Shown piece by piece: positions 22,875-33,965 of a stretch of 64,000 nucleotides of DNA. A program made the position numbers and the translations under genes. Every line of letters starts with the position of its first letter. Positions within the stretch are counted from its first letter, which is position 1. Under the pieces are notes generated by a model. It saw only the letters and a program-made list of their open reading frames with translations, was not told the DNA's origin and searched no databases. Source of the DNA: Ascaphus truei (Eukaryota; Chordata; Amphibia; Anura; Ascaphidae); NCBI GenBank assembly GCA_036426205.1, contig CM071568.1, positions 116,860,311 to 116,924,310 of the forward strand. The letters run 5' to 3'.

Positions 22875-24031
22875 GGAGGAAATATTTTTTCCTTTTATAA
22901 AGGAAATGGTTCTTTAAAATGAGTGTGATTTTTTATAAGAAGTTTTTCTTTGAGACTCAGTTTCCTTAGCAATGATTTATCACCTGTGTTAAAGAAATCT
23001 ATAATGATAGAAACTTTAGTTACATACTTTTTGATCGCGAGACGCTTTAGCATACCGCTGGGTTATAGAATGTCTCTAATGAGGGTCTGGGTATCTAGTG
23101 CACAGAAAAGTGTTCTTTGAAGCACAACAATGTTTTAGTTCTGTGTCCGATGCAAAACGTATGTTTATAGTGTTTCTAACATTTGATGCTGAATATGAGC
23201 TTGCATGTGTCACCTCAGTGGCCCTGAATCTTACTTGGACTTGATACAAGGAGCCCCTAACAGACACTTGCTTAACCATTTGAGTACTAGAGAGGCCCTC
23301 CAGCACTCGCGGTCACATGATCGCCCTGTCACGGGGCAGAACGGAAGAGGAGGAGTCTTGCTTTTGTTCCACTTCCACAGGAGTGTACAATGCGAGCACC
23401 ACTAGATAAACATTGTAAAAAACTGGAACAAGCACTGCAAAAATTCGGGCTGGAGGCGGGATAAAAATAAGGCAAATTTATTAAGGCATAATGCCTTGAG
23501 ATATAAACAAACAACATTATAAATAAACAACAGGCTCCTCTGACGCGTTTCTTGCCGACAGGCACTTGATAACTTTTTTGGATTTACCACGTTATATAGT
23601 GTCACGCTACAGTCACTCACAGGAACATTATATGGTCCGTCCTATCCATCTTTCAATTTTATTACATGGTTGTACAGATCACCTTATCCAGAGGAGTTTA
23701 ACAGCACCCTGGAGGGACTTGTCCCCACTTCACAGCCACTAGAGAAACAACCATAAAGATAATGATTAAGCTATTGTGTCATGCGCCCAATGGATCGCCA
23801 GATCCCGTGACGTCGTAGCTATGTCTACAGGGCACCAAAAGGGTTAAAAGAGAATAGCCTGTTTTGGGGTGATATAACTGGCAGGTTATTTAACAACCAC
23901 ATAAATGTGTAATTGTAATTAGATTTTAGCTGTTATGAGTAACACAAATGTACAGGTGCAGAAATAGTTACATTTGTGTAGGGGTGTAGATGCAGATTCA
24001 CATGGTAACCAATAATTTTTCTCTTTTCCCT
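22875..24031 (-). repeat. 820-bp interspersed repeat, copy B (inverted, interrupted)
   Basis: Inverted relative to copy A at 12770-13590 and split by a 330-bp insertion plus TSD. Removing these gives the same length as copy A. Confidence 0.8.
23406..23735. mobile_element. Nested insertion with 7-bp TSD and ACGCGTTTC core
   Basis: CCACTAG occurs at 23399-23405 and again at 23736-23742. The matching position in copy A has it once. The insert carries CTCTGACGCGTTTCTTGCCG and an AT-rich left part. There are no clear TIRs. Confidence 0.75.
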
Positions 24032-24660
24032 TGTTGGTACAGATATGGCTTCTAGGCAGAACCTAACTGAATATAATACAAAGTAACACTCATATCAAAA
24101 GCAAAAGGAATTTATTTCCTTATCAGTAAGCAATGTTTAGTCTAGTAATTGGCATCTTTCAGGCATGCAAAGTCTTTAGCAGATTCATATAATATACTCC
24201 AATACGCTTAGGAGAGAGAAGGAGAAAACCCATATTTCAGGCTCTGGAGGGAGCTAAAACTACCTTTAGGTATGACCTAAGAAACACATCGGTAAATCCC
24301 AGTGTTTACTATAACGGATTTATGTGGATAAGCGCTGTTACAGGGAACACCTCCTATGCATATTATTAACACTGAAAACAGCATTTTATACTGCAGTACT
24401 GAGCTTTGAAGATCCTGTACCTGTTAGCACTTAATGATAAGTTAATGCCTTGTTAAGTCAATACGATGTATCTGGGCCTAAGAGTTACCTCACATATTAT
24501 GCATCCTCCAGAGGGGTTAGGTTTTGACTTTTCCTTTCCTTGTAGATAGTTCAGTGAAGCAGTGTTTGTAGAAAGTGTATAAATAATGACATTTTGTTTA
24601 GTAGCAGAGCAGAAAGTACCTGGTCAAAGTGCTGTAACCAGAAAAGATGTGACTTCTAAT
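24032..24660. other. No gene seen
   Basis: Unassigned AT-rich sequence between the inverted repeat and a pyrimidine-rich array. Confidence 0.4.
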
Positions 24661-24669
24661 TGAAGGGAG

Positions 24670-25645
24670 TACGAAGATCACTGCCCCCTCTGTCTCTCAC
24701 TCCCGCTCTCACTTTCCCCCAATCTCGCTCACTCTTCCCCTTCTCACTGTTTCTCCCCTCTCTCTTCCCTCTCTATCCCTCTGTCCTTCTCTCTCACTTT
24801 TTCTCACTTTCTCACTCTTCCCCCTCTTTCTCTGACTACTCTCTTGGCCCCTTTCTATTCACCCCTCTTTCCCTCCCTATCATTCCCCCCTTTCTTTTTT
24901 GTCACCCCTCTCTTTCTCACTCTTCCCCCTCTCTCACACTATTCCTCCCTTTCTGGCCCTGTCTCACTCACTTCCCCCTCTCACTCTCTCTCCCCCTCTA
25001 CCCCCACCCTCTCTGACTAAATCCCCCCTCTCTCCCACTCAATCCCCCTCCTCACTCACTAAATTGCCCTCCTCTCTCACTCTCCCCTCTCATTACCCTA
25101 CCTCTTTTCCTCTCCTCTCTCTTATCCTTCCTCTCTCTCCTCCCCTCCTCTAATAACCCCTACCTCCCCCATCTCTCTCACCCCTCTTTTTCTCTTCCCC
25201 TATCTCTCACTCTTCCTCCCTTTCTCCCCTCTATCACTCACTCCCCTCTCTCTCCCATCCTGTCTCACTCAATCCCCCCCCTCTCTCTCTCTCTCACTGA
25301 ATCCTTCTCCTCTTTAACTCACTCTATCCCCCTACTTTCTCTCCCCCATCCTCTCTCGGTCCCTAACCCTCCTCTCTCACTCCCTCCTCTCACTCTCCCT
25401 ACCACCTCCTCTCCCTCCCCCTTCTATTTCTCCCCTCCTCTCTCTACACCCCTCCTCTTTCTCTCTCCCCCTCACTTCTCTCACTCTCTCCCCCTCACTC
25501 CTTTCACTCTCTCCTTACTCTTTCTCCCCCTTGCCTCTCAAATCTCTCTCCCCCTCCCCCTGCCTCTCACTCAAACCCCACCTCCTGCCCTATTTCTTAT
25601 CACTCACTCCCCCCTTCCTCTCTCACTCACTCAGACCTCCGATCC
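24670..25645. repeat. Pyrimidine-rich array (CTCTCACTCCCC)n
   Basis: Nearly 1 kb of irregular CT-rich repeats, the mirror in strand bias of 10700-11445. Its plus-strand open frames (Leu/Ser/Pro) are repeat artefacts. Confidence 0.9.
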
Positions 25646-26232
25646 TGCGGCAGATCCGGAAGTTGGGCCTGCTACACATGCAATATCGCTCAAAAAAGGC
25701 ACTTAAAGTGCATCAGTGCACTTATCGAAGTTTAGTGATTAAGCCCACTAGAGTCTATTCTTCATATTGTTGAATGATGATTTGGAAGTATTCAGCATAA
25801 ACATTAATAGGAAAAAAATGTTTTGTGTAATTACTCCTGAGTTCATTGTAAGTTAGGTCCGGTGCATTAAACATAACTCATGTGCTTTTCAGGAAATCTT
25901 TTGAAATTTGCTCAATCCTGACCTGACTCTTTTGAAAATCTGCTCAGCTAGCTTGTCCTGTATTTTAATAACAAATGGTCCGGGTCCATTCTCAAGGAAT
26001 AAGTTGGTCCATGCCTCAAGAAGGTAATGAGCACCAATAAAAGTCAGCAGGATTTCATTTGGAATCTAAAAAAGATAGCCACATCATTTTATATTTTATA
26101 GTATTCTCTGATAATATTGTTAACCTTTGTATTACCAGATTCATCCAAGTGAGACCACTTGTTTTAAAAGTAATAGTTCAGTGAGAAATTACAAGTAAGA
26201 TCTCTCTAAAAAAAATAAAACATAAATAAGCT
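25646..26232. other. No gene seen
   Basis: Unassigned sequence up to the left LTR of the Pao/BEL element. Confidence 0.4.
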
Positions 26233-27303
26233 TGTTCTGTCCTAGGCTTCCTGGGGCTCGGAGCGCTTTGACAGGCAGTTAAAATCACCTCTTTCTTCAT
26301 GCAAATGGGGTCCTCATTGAATTTCTGAAAAACTTATTCAAAAGCACAAACAGTAATGAGTAGAAATTATTTGGGGATGCATACATTAAGAGAAGTTGAA
26401 AAAAACAATACTATGACAGTGTGACGGAGTGGCCTGTAGGCGAGGTCAGACAGACGCATAGACACTGTACAAAGCTTAACTATGGTGGTTTATTTGCCAC
26501 CAAACAGCAACCAAAACATTGGGGCTACTGCCCCTTTAAGGCAAAACACAAAATAATAAAATAAAATCCTATTCCCGTTAGGGAAACTAACTACACCAGC
26601 AGGTCCCTAGCTAACGGCGCTGGACAACTAACCTGGTTCCCAGCCCAAAACATATGCAACAATATTTAGGGAGTAATATAAAAAGTCTTATCTGAATTGC
26701 AGGGATTCCTTCACAGGGTCTCTGCGTCGCTCCTTAACTCCTTTAGGAATGCCAGTTCTGGGGAGCGATCTTTATCCTGGGTGTGATTCCCAGCTGGACC
26801 CACAGGCCTGCTTCCTTCAGTTCTAGGGTCCATAACAGCCAGACTCTCCCGGCTGGGAAAACTTTTATTTCCTCTCTCTCTGTGGAGGAAAGCAGTCTCT
26901 CTGTCTCTGACAGCTTCCTGTCTTTTATCCCTGCTCCATCAGGAGTTGATTGTGCACACCTCCCTATTCAGGTGTGCAATCTGACACCCGTGCAGTCCGG
27001 GAAGTGAGTTAACCTTTTCACTCCCTTACAGACAGCTACAGCAGTTGGGGGAGACCACCCAGCTGGCTGCAAGCTTTGAGAAGGAATTACTGCAGACTGT
27101 AAAAAAGGAAACAGGGCAGGACTTTACCAAGTGCTAGGGTGGAACAAACCAAACTCACAGATTTCTGGGAAGGGTAATTGCTGATAGAAACAGGCTCTGA
27201 TTGACAGTTATAGTACACTTTATGTAGTGCCAAAGGAGAAAAAAACTAGGTTAAAGGTAACTAAGAAGTAAGAGGAGAAAAACACAGAGCTGAAGACATA
27301 ACA
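26233..27303 (-). mobile_element. 3' LTR of the Pao/BEL element
   Basis: On the plus strand it runs TGTTCTGTCC to GAAGACATAACA and aligns with 31973-32388 on both sides of a 616-bp interruption. The purine run GGGGAG (minus strand, 27304-27309) sits directly inside it, as a polypurine tract would. Confidence 0.85.
26420..27030 (+). mobile_element. Nested solo LTR with exact 5-bp TSD
   Basis: TGTGACGGAG...CTCCCTTACA, flanked by GACAG at 26415-26419 and 27031-27035. The other BEL LTR lacks this block, which proves insertion. The termini form a short imperfect inverted repeat. Confidence 0.9.
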
Positions 27304-27549
27304 CTCCCCAACTGGTATCAATAGATACCACCTTAATAACATATGTGGAACATATAAAACATACAGTAAAACCTTAACTGTAAGTCCAAAGTCCATATTA
27401 AATCCGTGGTACTGGCTGGTATCACTGGGTCTCCAAAATCTTTTTGGTGGAACGTAGTGAACCACTTAAGGATTGCTTGGGGCTCCTTAATGTCTCTTTG
27501 GGAGCCATAGAAGAAAGTGGGTCAAATGTTCTAGTTTTTTAAAGTCCGG

Positions 27550-27920
27550 GTGAGACATTAGATTAATTTTCGCTGTAATGTGCCTGAAAAGGTTTTCACT
27601 TTGACAATTGCTGAGACTTCAGCCATAAACATTGTTACAACTTCATGGGAGAGTTAATTTGAACTGGCCTCCAGAATCATGGAGTCTGGTTCGTTCCACC
27701 CTGTTGCTGACATATACGTAGAATCTTGTATAGTGTGCTCAGGTTGCCGTACTAACTTAGCTTTGCTAAGGATGGATCTAATATGATGTTCTCCACTGTT
27801 ATCTGTAACCTTTATGTAAGATACTGCTGCTATGACTTTCGTAGAAGCATCTGAAAAAGCATAACATTCTTTGTATTGTGGAGGGATGAGAGATATTGGT
27901 GCTTAGGTGCATGACATCTG
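27550..27920 (-). pseudogene. BEL RNase H start and C-terminal pol remnant
   Basis: The minus strand reads SDASTKVIAAVSYIKVTDNS followed by SKAKLVRQPEHTI, the start of the Pao/BEL RNase H domain. The frame then jumps to unrelated residues. About 100 bp further on, VKTFSGTLQRKLI resembles the short domain that ends BEL integrase. The RNase H active-site remainder and integrase core are absent, so an internal deletion is inferred. Confidence 0.75.
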
Positions 27921-28229
27921 CAGTTGTTCAAGGGTCTTCAAGGAATCCTTCCACATTTCCCACTCTCATTGCTTTTCTGAAAGTAATGGTGTATCCCTGA
28001 CCCGTGTTTCAGCAGAAATCTCTCAAAGGAGAGACTTCCCTCATATGGTGACTAGGGCAACAAATCCAAGAGCGTTGTAGAGACTGTTAACCATAGACAG
28101 GACTCCACGTCGGGTGTATGCCTTTTCTTCAATGGATATTGAATGTGTCCGCTTTAAGATGCCAGCTCAAACTCCACTATAGGTGAAGCATGTACCCAAA
28201 ATCTGTCAGATAATTAGTGTGATCGGCCA

Positions 28230-28543
28230 AATCAAAAGCCTTCATCACTATGGTGCTATTAGAAGCTATTTTGTGGAGCGTTAGGTTGACATTTGTTAGC
28301 ATCTTTTGTGTTCTTTTAAGTAAGTTGATAGCGTCTCCTTCTGCAGGCAGTAATTGGAGCCCGTCGTCTACATAGAAATCTCTTTTGATAAATGTATTAT
28401 TATCTATACCATATTCTTTTTTTCCCTCTTTTGGGCTGTTCTTCTAAGTTCGTATGTAGCCACTGCAGGTGATGGACTATTACCAAAGACATGTTTAATC
28501 TTGTACTCTATGATTCGGTCATCAACTTTATTGTTACATTACA
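28230..28543 (-). pseudogene. BEL reverse transcriptase, palm region
   Basis: The minus strand contains HVFGNSPSPAVATYELRRTA and then FYVDDGLQLLPAEGDAINLL and KIASNSTIVMKAF. These are the hallmark FGNSP-SPAVA and YVDD motifs of Pao/BEL reverse transcriptase. The catalytic YVDD is preserved but a frameshift separates the two motifs. The coding sequence is contiguous with 29243-29530 across a nested insertion. Confidence 0.9.
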
Positions 28544-29242
28544 TCAGTAGCACTCCTCTGACACTCATATGCTTATATATATGTTGTGGGTATTTTGGGG
28601 GTTTAATAGGAGCTTGTTAGGTGTCCAGTATGTTTTACAATTCTTGTCCAGCTAGTCATGGCTGATTGGAGGTTGGCAACCTCCTACTTAATTTAAGCTC
28701 ACCCCCTCCCACATTTAAATGGTTATGGGCTCACTCCATAGCATCTTCCACTCAGGGGAACTTGCCTGCTTGCAGTTTGGCTGTGACATCTCTAATACAG
28801 AGTGCTTTTCCTGGTAATGTACAGGTTAATAAAAGCTTCAGTCAGACAGAACTTTGCAGCTAATATTGACAGATTTACTATAAATCATTCTTCCTGTTAT
28901 TAAACAGGTTATTAAGAATTTATATTAGCGTTAGGGACCCCTGATATGTGGTCTGCCTTGGCGTTGGCTCAGGGGCTTACAACAATTTTGGCCAAAAATG
29001 TCAAACTAAAAGACCATTTACTTATTAGATATTTATCCATATATATTTAGGCACTGTACCGTGTATGAGTCTCACTAGATGTGCTAAAAACTGAGCTTTG
29101 TCTGTGTTTTATGTTATGTCTCTGGTTTTAATGCATATTGCCATGCTCAGTAGCACTCCTCTGACACTCATATGCTTATATATATGTTGTGGGTATTTTG
29201 GGGGTTTAATAGGAGCTTGTTAGGTGTCCAGTATGTTTTACA
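28544..29242 (-). mobile_element. Insertion with 96-bp identical terminal direct repeats
   Basis: 28544-28639 and 29147-29242 appear identical over 96 bp, starting TGTAAAACATACTGGACACC on the minus strand. About 507 bp of non-coding sequence lie between. The element interrupts BEL RT between two adjacent motifs, and GTAA is shared at both flanks. It resembles a miniature terminal-repeat retroelement (TRIM), but I see no primer-binding site or adjacent polypurine tract. A local duplication is the alternative. Confidence 0.6.
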
Positions 29243-29725
29243 TTACCACAGGAACCTTAGATAGTTTAGTTTCTGGTGTCTTCTCGAATGAGGAAACAGT
29301 GATACATCTGTTGAATGTCGGCTGTTATGGCAATAGGCTCCTTTTGCAAGAGGATTAATACTGCTAGAAGACTATTTTTTAAGTCTGGTCCTGTAAGAAA
29401 AACATTGTTTTAGGAGACTTCCTGATATTGAGCACTTGAATTAAAAACTACTCAGATTTGACCAGGTTTCTGGGGATGGTATACACCAAAGGATTGAAGA
29501 TACCATCTTTCATCATCTTACTTCAGTGTTGGAGCGGGTACTGCATTACCACTGAAGAATATCTTCTCCATGAAGGCCCCAAAGTCACGCATTGTCTTCG
29601 GCTTCTTTTCCATGTTGCGATGTAGCGAAGGAAGTCTAGAGAGGGCCTGTTCTCTGTTGTTCAGGAAACGTCTTCTGTCTGATTGAACCAAATGGAAGCG
29701 AAGCCATCCAACTGTTTGATTCATC
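29243..29725 (-). pseudogene. BEL pre-RT segment and RT fingers
   Basis: The minus strand reads NREQALSRLPSLHRNMEKKP and GAFMEKIFFSGNAVPAP, the conserved run before BEL RT. It then reads RWYLQSFGVYHPQKPG, NNVFLTGPDLKNSLL and ITADIQQMYHCF, where the D of motif A is kept. Stops occur within it (for example after PGQI). Confidence 0.9.
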
Positions 29726-30225
29726 TTTAAAGAGTTATTTATCCATCATCCTCATGAAATCCTTGACTTCCATTGACAGAGCTGGTTTATCATTGTCTTT
29801 GTTGTCTGGAATGCTGTACATCCTAAGCTAACACACACTTATCTGATGTAAAGATATCTTTGTAAATTTCAGTGATATGACTTGTGCCATCCCACTCAGT
29901 AGCATCCAGCCTGAATGGAACAGTGAGGCCATCAAAACAGTATTGGAGCAGGATCCTGAAATATCTAGTTGCATTCCTGCTGGATGTTATTGTGTACATT
30001 CTTGAACATAATTATTTTTGTTTTGAAGGGAATATTTCCTCCAGGTCTGTGGAACGCCAATGGGCACCAGATTTGCATCTAGTTACGCGTACATCTCTAT
30101 GGGGATGTGGGAGCAAAATGCAATCTGGTCCAACAACCCCTTCAGTTTGTCCTTCCTAGAAGTAGTAGCAGTGGCATCAGCAGCAGCAGCAGCAGTGGTC
30201 CTCTACTCCTCCTCTTCTATATGGG

Positions 30226-30762
30226 TGTGACAGGGCGAAGTCAGGTACTGATAATTATGCCTGAGACACATACATCTGAGTCCTTCATCAAGCACTCAGA
30301 AGGTTAGCCCAGTAAGAATAGTTGGGTAATCAGGAAGTAAGCTGAAACAGCTGACAACCAGTATGATAAAGAGGCTAATGCTTGTAGTAGGTGGCTGACT
30401 ACAGAGCTGTTCTGTGCAAGCGCTTATCCAGAAGGATTTCCTAACCGCTCTCTAGAGACAGAGATTCCCACCCAAAGATACAGTAAGGACTTTCATATTG
30501 TTTTATAACCATTGTGATATATGTTTAGTGGTTGGGAACTGGACAAAGCCAGCCAGCCTGATAGATAGGGCCTGGAGTGTTTAGCAAGATCTACCTATGG
30601 GGAGCAAGTGTTCCATTTATGAGGTTTTTTTTGCCTTAAAGGGACAGTGTTCCCAAATGTTTATTTGTGTTGTGGAGAAATAAAACCACTAAACATTTGG
30701 TTTACCCTGAAACTGCACATGTGGACTATTGCCTGACCTCGCCTACATGCTGTCCTGCCACA
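30226..30762 (+). mobile_element. Nested solo LTR in BEL gag
   Basis: Starts TGTGACAGGGCG, ends TGCCACA, with GAAATAAAACC near 30678 as a likely poly-A signal. The flanks ATGGG and ACAGG match at only 3 of 5 positions. The BEL gag frame is cut exactly at its right edge. Confidence 0.7.
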
Positions 30763-30764
30763 AC

Positions 30765-31090
30765 AGGCTCTCTCCAATTTCATGGCTACCTCTTTTTGAC
30801 TGTAGTTAGTCCTTGCACTTGTGGCCTCTGCGGAAACTCTTGCCCTGGTACCATTTCCAATTATGCTAGATACGTTAGATCGCACTGTGTTCGAGGACCT
30901 TGTTGAATGTCAGGATGTGCTTGAACGCTATGATGCAGTCACCAGCAAGAGGTCCTTTCTCTGGCTTCCAGCTTCCATGATAGCCATCTCCTCAAATCCG
31001 TAGCGTTCCAGATCAATTGATTCCTGCAGTTCACGTTTAGTAGTTGGTACCGTCTACGACTTAACCTCTATTGAGCTACTTAAGCTGATT
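30765..31090 (-). pseudogene. BEL gag coiled-coil fragment
   Basis: The minus strand reads RVSAEATSARTNYSQKEVAM followed by KLERA, an Ala/Arg/Glu-rich helix typical of the N-terminal gag region of BEL elements. The frame ends at the solo LTR insertion. Confidence 0.65.
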
Positions 31091-31265
31091 TTAATGATCA
31101 CTAATATTTATAACATTAAACAGTCCAAGTCCAGTATTTATCCAGGCTTTTTCTAAATGATCACGCTGTTTGTTTGTCAATGTAGATTCATATTTTTCGT
31201 GGGCCTTCTGTTTGGGTGTGTGTTTAGGTCTTGTGCTCTCTTGCATCGGTTGCAGTTGTGTAAAG

Positions 31266-31563
31266 CAGGGGTGCACAACTTTTTAGTCTGCCCCACCTGT
31301 CTGCTCTCCCCCCCCTTACCTTGTCACCGGCATTTATGATGTCACTACATCATGTGACCCTGCGTTGTCATTTGACACCGCATTGCCATGGCGATGTGTC
31401 GCCAGAAGCCGCTGGAGATAAGGTAAGGGAGTTACAGAGGTCTTGTGCAATCCCCCGGTATTTCATTTAAAATGCTTTGGAGAATAGCATGGGGCCTCTG
31501 TAAGGGCAGCGCCCTCCCCTCCCCCCCCCCCAGAAAATCTAGTGCCCCCTAGTTTGCCACATG
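31266..31563. mobile_element. Nested hAT MITE with exact 8-bp TSD
   Basis: CAGGGGTGCACAACTTTTTA at the left and imperfect inverted GCCACATG at the right. GTGTAAAG is duplicated at 31258-31265 and 31564-31571. The interior is non-coding. Confidence 0.8.
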
Positions 31564-31972
31564 GTGTAAAGAACTCAGCGTCTGCAGTGTCAATCTTTTG
31601 TGTGGTGTCTGGTGAGACTCTGAGTTCTGCCATGCTGCTGGTGTCTGTAGGCCATGGCCAATGTGTGTTTCATGCAGTCTGTTGCCTGCATTAATGATGG
31701 TCGACTATCTCAGATAGCTGTACTCACTGGTGTCTGTAGCTCTGATGCATGACCTGGCTGGATGTCCATAGTGTGACCCTTAGTAGACTAGCTGTTGGGA
31801 TGTAGCACAGGTGTGGATCTGAGGGACTTGTATGTTGGCTTGTGCAGCAGTACTGAGATGCTGTGGGTTTACTCACTTCAGCAGCTGCCTATGTTCAGTC
31901 TCTGTCTGCAATAAAGCTGTTTTTTACTGCAGCTGTCTCTGTGCAACCTCCCTTGTAAAGCTGTTTTTTCAC

Positions 31973-32388
31973 TGTTCTGCCCTAGACTTCTTGGGGCTCA
32001 GTACACTTTGACAGGCAGGTAAACTCATCTCCTTTTTCATGAAAAATGGTGCCCTCCTTGAATTTCTGATAAACTTTATTCCCCAGCATAAACAGAAATG
32101 AATAGAAAATGCTTCAGGGATGCAAAAATTAGGAGACGGTGAAAAACCAATACGGTGACATGAAGAGCATTTGGGGAGATCGCTCACCTGGCTGCAAGCT
32201 TTGAGAAGGAAGTACTGCAGACTGGTCAAGAAGGAAACAGGGCAGGTCTACCAAGTGCTATGGAGGGAGGAACATACCAAAACCCCAGGGGTCTGGGAAG
32301 GGTAGTTGCTGGCACCTCAGGAGACAGAAACCAGGGTAAAGGTAACTTAGAAACAACAGGAGAAAAACACAGAGCTGAAGACACAACA
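31973..32388 (-). mobile_element. 5' LTR of the Pao/BEL element
   Basis: Plus-strand TGTTCTGCCC to GAAGACACAACA; the uninterrupted partner of the 3' LTR. Divergence between the two is visible at many positions, so the insertion is old. Confidence 0.85.
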
Positions 32389-32649
32389 TGTTCACATAAA
32401 ACAGGGACAGTGTATGACACATGATAGGGTAATTAAGTGCTTAGGGGTGACATCATTATACAGGGAGACTGGGCAGCCTTTCTGCTTGATTGGCCAGGCT
32501 TGTCATAACTGGTGATATAACTGGAAATTGATTATGTAAAATCAGTGATCTATTGTTTTTTTTTTAGAGTTGATCACTTGATCTTGTGTATGGAGGGGTC
32601 AACTTGAAACCTCCAGTGTCATGACTAAATATAATTAAAAGTACCTACT

Positions 32650-32855
32650 TCTGGCGATGGGCAAATATGTCAAAATGTGATTTGACTTTTGTTTCCGAAT
32701 AAAAAAATATAATTTTGAAATAGTTTTTCCATTTTTTTAATTCAAATATGAAAAACACTATCGCTGCTTTTTTTTTTTTTTAACTCCAATGAATACTCAA
32801 AAATTGTAAAATGTGAGTAAAAGCAGTTTACACTGCGAATTTGCCCATTTCTACC
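32650..32855. mobile_element. hAT-like MITE fragment
   Basis: GCGATGGGCAAAT on the left and (reverse complement) GAAATGGGCAAATTCGC on the right are inverted repeats, similar to the 59-391 termini. The target duplication is unclear. Confidence 0.5.
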
Positions 32856-33470
32856 TAGTTCCCTTCCTTTCATGCTTGGTGAGTATACATTTGCATACGC
32901 CATAAGCAATAATACTAAGTAATATGGCAGCTATCTTTAATTGTAACCCCAAAAATGCATGAGAGAAATAGTTTTGAATTTGTAAGATGTTTTTTTTACC
33001 ACTAACAAATAATGTAACACAGTATATTTAAAAAAAAAAAAAAACCCTGTTGCCATTTTTCCTTCCAATCGGGCTCATGTGCAGCAGCCAGACCACACTG
33101 CAGCCACGCGTGAAAACAGTAAGCGGCCAGGGAGGATTAACTCGGTGAGGTCCCTGCTTCTGATTTGGGACCTCTGCAGCGTTAATTCTCCTGGGCCAAC
33201 CACTAGTCTGGCAGAGCTGTGCAGAAGGACAGATGCAGTGTCTATCTGTGTCTCCCCAAACAGCTCAGAAGGTGAGAAGCATTTGACAGGAAAAAGATGA
33301 CGATGAGTAAACAGCTGCAAGAAGAAGAGAAAGAAGAAATAAAGAAAAGAAAAAGAAAGAAGTTCTGCTCACTGGAGACTGCTCTTCAAGCAACGGAAGA
33401 TCCATTGCTTCTTGTCAAATTGAGGATCCATCAACCTTGAGCTAGGATGGATTAATTTCACTTGATTTAC
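32856..33470. other. No gene seen
   Basis: Contains a poly-A run at about 33030-33045 and a purine-rich AGAAGAAGAG stretch near 33310-33365. Confidence 0.4.
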
Positions 33471-33965
33471 AGTTTTTATTTATTTTTGTGCCATAGCATG
33501 TGATTATTTTGCATTCATTTTGCATTTTTTCTTTTATGGGCATCTGCCCTTTATTGGATGTATGTGTTGATGCAGCTGAAGATGAGGAGCATGGCCTTCA
33601 TCCTGGCAGGGGACACAGTGACATTCCATGGATTTAATGGCTAGTTTTTATTACTGTATATTTTTATTTTAATGTATATTTAATGTAATATATATTTGTT
33701 AGGCTTTTGAATGGGCAAAAGCGCTATTATCCAAGTTTTCCCATTACCATGGGGGAGGTACTCTTGTTGGGGGTAGGTGGGGTGAGTGAAGGGGTACTTG
33801 CCCCTGTAAGGGTGATTAGGGCCCCGGGGGTTGGAAAAAAGGGTTAACCCTTTCATTACCATAACGGTGGTTAGTCACTACGGTAATGAAGGGGTTTAAG
33901 TAATGCATTTTAATATTGCACAGTGATATTCATGGGGTTATTGTTTAAATGTATTTGAAATGATT
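33471..33965. repeat. Dispersed AT-rich repeat
   Basis: GCATCTGCCCTTTATTGGAT and GATGAGGAGCATGGCCTTCA resemble 15880-15980. It includes a hairpin at 33844-33897. Confidence 0.45.
33844..33897. repeat. Short hairpin (CCTTTCATTACC/GGTAATGAAGG)
   Basis: Arms of about 18 bp pair with one mismatch around a short loop. Probably part of a repeat. Confidence 0.6.

Larger units (their letters stand above)
26233..32388 (-). mobile_element. Pao/BEL LTR retrotransposon, defective, with nested insertions
   Basis: Related LTRs (TG...CA) lie at 31973-32388 (5') and 26233-27303 (3', itself interrupted). In minus-strand order I can read a gag coiled-coil fragment, a pre-RT segment, the RT fingers, the RT palm with FGNSPSPAVATY and YVDD, and the start of RNase H. 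Most of RNase H and the integrase core are then missing before the 3' end. Numerous stops are present. Four later elements are inserted: 26420-27030, 28544-29242, 30226-30762 and 31266-31563. I found no matching TSD outside the LTRs. The clade call rests on the RT and RNase H motifs and is strong. Confidence 0.9.

Noticed and set aside
24660..25153. Plus frames rich in Leu/Ser/Pro
   Set aside because: Pyrimidine-rich simple sequence.
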